NCBI GenBank assembly: GCA_964388595.1
Contig: CAYMAX010000068.1
Coordinates: 1-6,912 of the forward strand
Direction of reading: 5' to 3'
Length of the DNA: 6,912 bases
Source of the DNA: CAYMAX01 sp964388595
GTDB lineage: Bacteria > Bacteroidota > Bacteroidia > Bacteroidales > UBA932
This document shows, one piece after another, positions 5,569 to 6,912 of the stretch (within the stretch, counting starts at the first letter, position 1; each line of letters begins with the position of its first letter). The position numbers were made by a program, and so were the translations under genes. A model generated the notes under the pieces. It worked only from the letters and a program-made list of their open reading frames with translations. It had not been told where the DNA came from and searched no databases.

Positions 5569-6389
5569 AAATCTATAACCTCAACACCATCTTCTCTAAG
5601 CCTCTCCGCTATTATGCCCCTATGACAGCATCTGATATCCTTCTCAAAACACATTAATGCTACTTTTTTATCCTGCCCCATTGATTTTATTTTCTCCAAA
5701 TGATCCACATTTGCCTCTAATTCAATCCTATATTGGGCAAAAAGCGCTCGATAATCTTCGAGTGTCTCCAGTTGCTTTCTCATATCGGTTGGTATGCCCA
5801 GCTGGGGAATATGGATGTAATCGATGCCGATTTTCTCAAGATAATTATTTAATTTTGCATGCTGGAAGCCAAATTTCATACTGTAAGCATTTCTTCTAAC
5901 ATCCATAAGCACATTTATTTTATTTATTATTAATTCATTTAAGAATTTATCAATGGTCTTACCCTCGTAACCTATGGTAACAATTCCCTTGGAATTTCTA
6001 TCATACTCCATGGTTCTTCGGTAGAGGCTAAATATCGTATATTCGGGATATTTATCATAAATATAATCAAGCAGCATCCTATCATCAAGGGCGGCAAATC
6101 TTTGCGCATCCATTTTTATTATACTTTTTATTTTATAATCAATTTTCGGCGGATCTCGTCTTATTAGACATACGGCATCATCCTCTGTGGAGACGAATCC
6201 CTCTCTCTCCAGCCTTGATAGGTCGTGATATAGCTGAAAAGAGAATGGTCCATATTTGTAAGGAATAAAATCATAGAGCCTGACTTTCTCAGAAATAAGG
6301 AACATAAGCTTGACCAGGCGCAGTTTTGAAATCCGGCATTCATTGTTCTCCAGGAGAAGAATGATTGCTTTTTCTCCTTTGCTCATCAT
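5565..6389 (-). CDS. Panacea/YwgA-like N-terminal domain fused to DUF488
   Basis: This is a 274-residue two-domain protein. Residues 1-75 (LRLVKLMFLI, FIPYKYGPFSFQLYHDLSRLEREGFV) look like the small helical domain of Panacea (DUF4065)/YwgA-type proteins, known from antitoxins and phage-associated proteins. Residues 136-274 are DUF488: IVTIGYEGKTIDKFL, DVRRNAYS (Asp163), the FGFQHAKLNNYL segment, YIHIPQLGIP, and the conserved CFEKDIRCCHR motif (Cys247, Cys255, His256). DUF488 has no settled biochemistry; nucleic-acid-related and stress/defence roles have been proposed. The start at 6389 is backed by GAGGTGAG six bases upstream; a second ATG follows at once. The downstream partner overlaps by four bases but is truncated, so the original two-gene operon is broken. 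The domain calls come from motif recognition; the DUF488 part is the surer one. Confidence 0.82.
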   Translation of the reverse strand: MMSKGEKAIILLLENNECRISKLRLVKLMFLISEKVRLYDFIPYKYGPFSFQLYHDLSRLEREGFVSTEDDAVCLIRRDPPKIDYKIKSIIKMDAQRFAALDDRMLLDYIYDKYPEYTIFSLYRRTMEYDRNSKGIVTIGYEGKTIDKFLNELIINKINVLMDVRRNAYSMKFGFQHAKLNNYLEKIGIDYIHIPQLGIPTDMRKQLETLEDYRALFAQYRIELEANVDHLEKIKSMGQDKKVALMCFEKDIRCCHRGIIAERLREDGVEVIDL

Positions 6390-6394
6390 TGTCT

Positions 6395-6402
6395 CTCACC
6401 TC
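6395..6402 (-). promoter_or_regulatory. Ribosome binding site of the Panacea-DUF488 gene (GAGGTGAG)
   Basis: GAGGTGAG, a near-perfect match to the archaeal anti-Shine-Dalgarno, ends five bases before the ATG at 6389. Because the mRNA must include it, the TTATATTA at 6407-6414 is too close to be the box A; a weaker TAATAAATA around 6430-6438 fits better. Confidence 0.6.
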
Positions 6403-6473
6403 TGAATAATATAAGTCTAGCATTCGATCTATTTATTATCTCTGTGCGAGCTGGGCGAAAGTAATCCATCTCA

Positions 6474-6662
6474 TCAATTCCTGACTCGCACGCTTAGATT
6501 GACATTTTTCAGCTTCCTTATGATTACCGTTTTGGCATTCTCAACCAGAGTAATGCTCTGAGCCTTGTGCCTTCCTGTTTTCGCAATCAATCGCGAGCCT
6601 TCTATCTTTCTGGCCTCGGCATAGATCTTCGAGCCATGCAGAGCATCGCCAAGGCCCGCCAC
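6474..6662 (-). CDS. Small basic protein of unknown family (62 aa), right copy
   Basis: I do not recognise this protein. It is basic and mixed alpha/beta in look: VAGLGDALHGSKIYAEARKI, then RLIAKTGRHKAQSITLVENA and TVIIRKLKNVN, ending LSVRVRN. The start is a GTG at 6662 whose first base is the last base of the upstream TAG, with GGTGG seven bases before it, so it is translationally coupled to the ribbon-helix-helix regulator. A diverged relic at 1558-1752 keeps the same order and overlap, which supports a real two-gene unit. A small basic protein behind a CopG-type regulator suits a toxin-antitoxin pair, but no toxin motif is seen. It could also be the C-terminal remainder of a longer protein, because the copies differ after VN. 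Confidence 0.55.
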   Translation of the reverse strand: MAGLGDALHGSKIYAEARKIEGSRLIAKTGRHKAQSITLVENAKTVIIRKLKNVNLSVRVRN

Positions 6663-6770
6663 TATGTTTCCACCAGCCTGCCTTCCTTGCGCAGAACGCC
6701 TGTCGCTTTCATCACCAGATCAAAATCAAGCTCAAGATCCCTTGCCGCCTCATCTGGATATGCTTTCCCT
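6501..6770 (-). repeat. Direct repeat, right copy (duplicate of 1612-1864)
   Basis: This is the intact version of the duplicated segment, 270 bases. It carries most of the 62-residue gene and the 3' part of the ribbon-helix-helix gene. Similarity to the left copy stops sharply at 6501 and fades beyond 6770. Confidence 0.8.
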
Positions 6771-6912
6771 CTGGCCTTGCAGTACTCCAAAATCTCTTTC
6801 TTGGCCGTCTGGAAATCGACGTCCCTGCATTTAATGGCCTTTATTTCCGATAGCCTATGCCTGATGGCGTCTCTGACAAAATCGGACTCATTGAGGTACA
6901 ATCCCGCCTCGA
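6662..6912 (-). CDS. Ribbon-helix-helix / winged-helix regulator, antitoxin-like (5' end beyond window)
   Basis: The frame is open to the right edge, so the beginning is missing; about 83 residues are visible. At the visible N-terminus, EAGLYLNESDFVRDAIRHRL is the second half of a CopG/ribbon-helix-helix domain (the turn and helix 2, 'glY.neSdfvRdAir'). The missing part would carry the DNA-contacting strand. The C-terminal stretch, AYPDEAARDLELDFDLVMKATGVLRKEGRLVE, looks like a small helix-turn-helix. A TTG near 6901 is internal and not the true start. It is coupled to the 62-residue gene by a one-base overlap. Ribbon-helix-helix proteins of this kind are commonly autoregulating antitoxins, and that role is inferred here from size and arrangement. 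Confidence 0.75.
   Translation of the reverse strand, partial: EAGLYLNESDFVRDAIRHRLSEIKAIKCRDVDFQTAKKEILEYCKARGKAYPDEAARDLELDFDLVMKATGVLRKEGRLVET
6670..6674 (-). promoter_or_regulatory. Ribosome binding site (GGTGG) deciding the GTG start of the 62-aa gene
   Basis: GGTGG sits seven bases before the GTG at 6662, inside the last codons of the upstream gene. The left copy keeps the site but has lost the GTG. Confidence 0.5.

Noticed and set aside
6407..6414. TTATATTA as box A of the Panacea-DUF488 gene
   Set aside because: At normal spacing it would start transcription at the ATG and leave out the very good GAGGTGAG ribosome site.
1..6912. CRISPR array or Cas genes
   Set aside because: No regularly spaced short repeats and no Cas-like protein were seen; the only repeat pair is the duplicated two-gene segment.

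Overview
This looks like an accessory, defence-type region of an archaeal chromosome. The best guess is a methanogen of the Methanothrix (Methanosaeta) / Methanosarcinales kind. The evidence is archaeal box A elements about 26 bases ahead of starts (two fit leaderless mRNAs), GGAGG/GAGGTGA ribosome sites and an oligo-T terminator. The genus is inferred from protein style and is not proven. Base composition is a mosaic: the block at 2011-3334 is GC-rich, while about 3358-6390 is strongly AT-rich.

Layout from left to right. 1-720 is the 5' part of an IS3-family insertion sequence reading leftward: orfA is complete, orfB runs off the edge, and one terminal inverted repeat is visible. 781-1035 is a small secreted protein with its own leaderless promoter and T-tract terminator. 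1353-1885 is a decayed toxin-antitoxin-like cluster on the minus strand: a broken ribbon-helix-helix regulator, a small unknown protein that has lost its start, and a HicB-like antitoxin with a one-base frameshift. 2011-3334 on the plus strand is an AbiE-like pair, an intact double winged-helix protein followed by a nucleotidyltransferase broken by an in-frame stop. 3358-6389 on the minus strand reads, in transcription order: a Panacea/YwgA-like + DUF488 fusion, a 45-residue stump of its usual partner gene, and a 665-residue PIN-domain protein with a coiled coil. 6474-6912 is a second, apparently intact copy of the ribbon-helix-helix + small unknown gene pair.

The two copies of that pair (1612-1864 and 6501-6770) are direct repeats, roughly 80-85% identical by eye, bracketing 4.6 kb. 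The window therefore reads as a turnover zone in which toxin-antitoxin-like and defence-like modules arrive, are interrupted and decay. The strongest candidates for something undescribed are the large PIN protein, which seems to have landed inside a DUF488 operon, and the two-gene ribbon-helix-helix / 62-residue module present twice.
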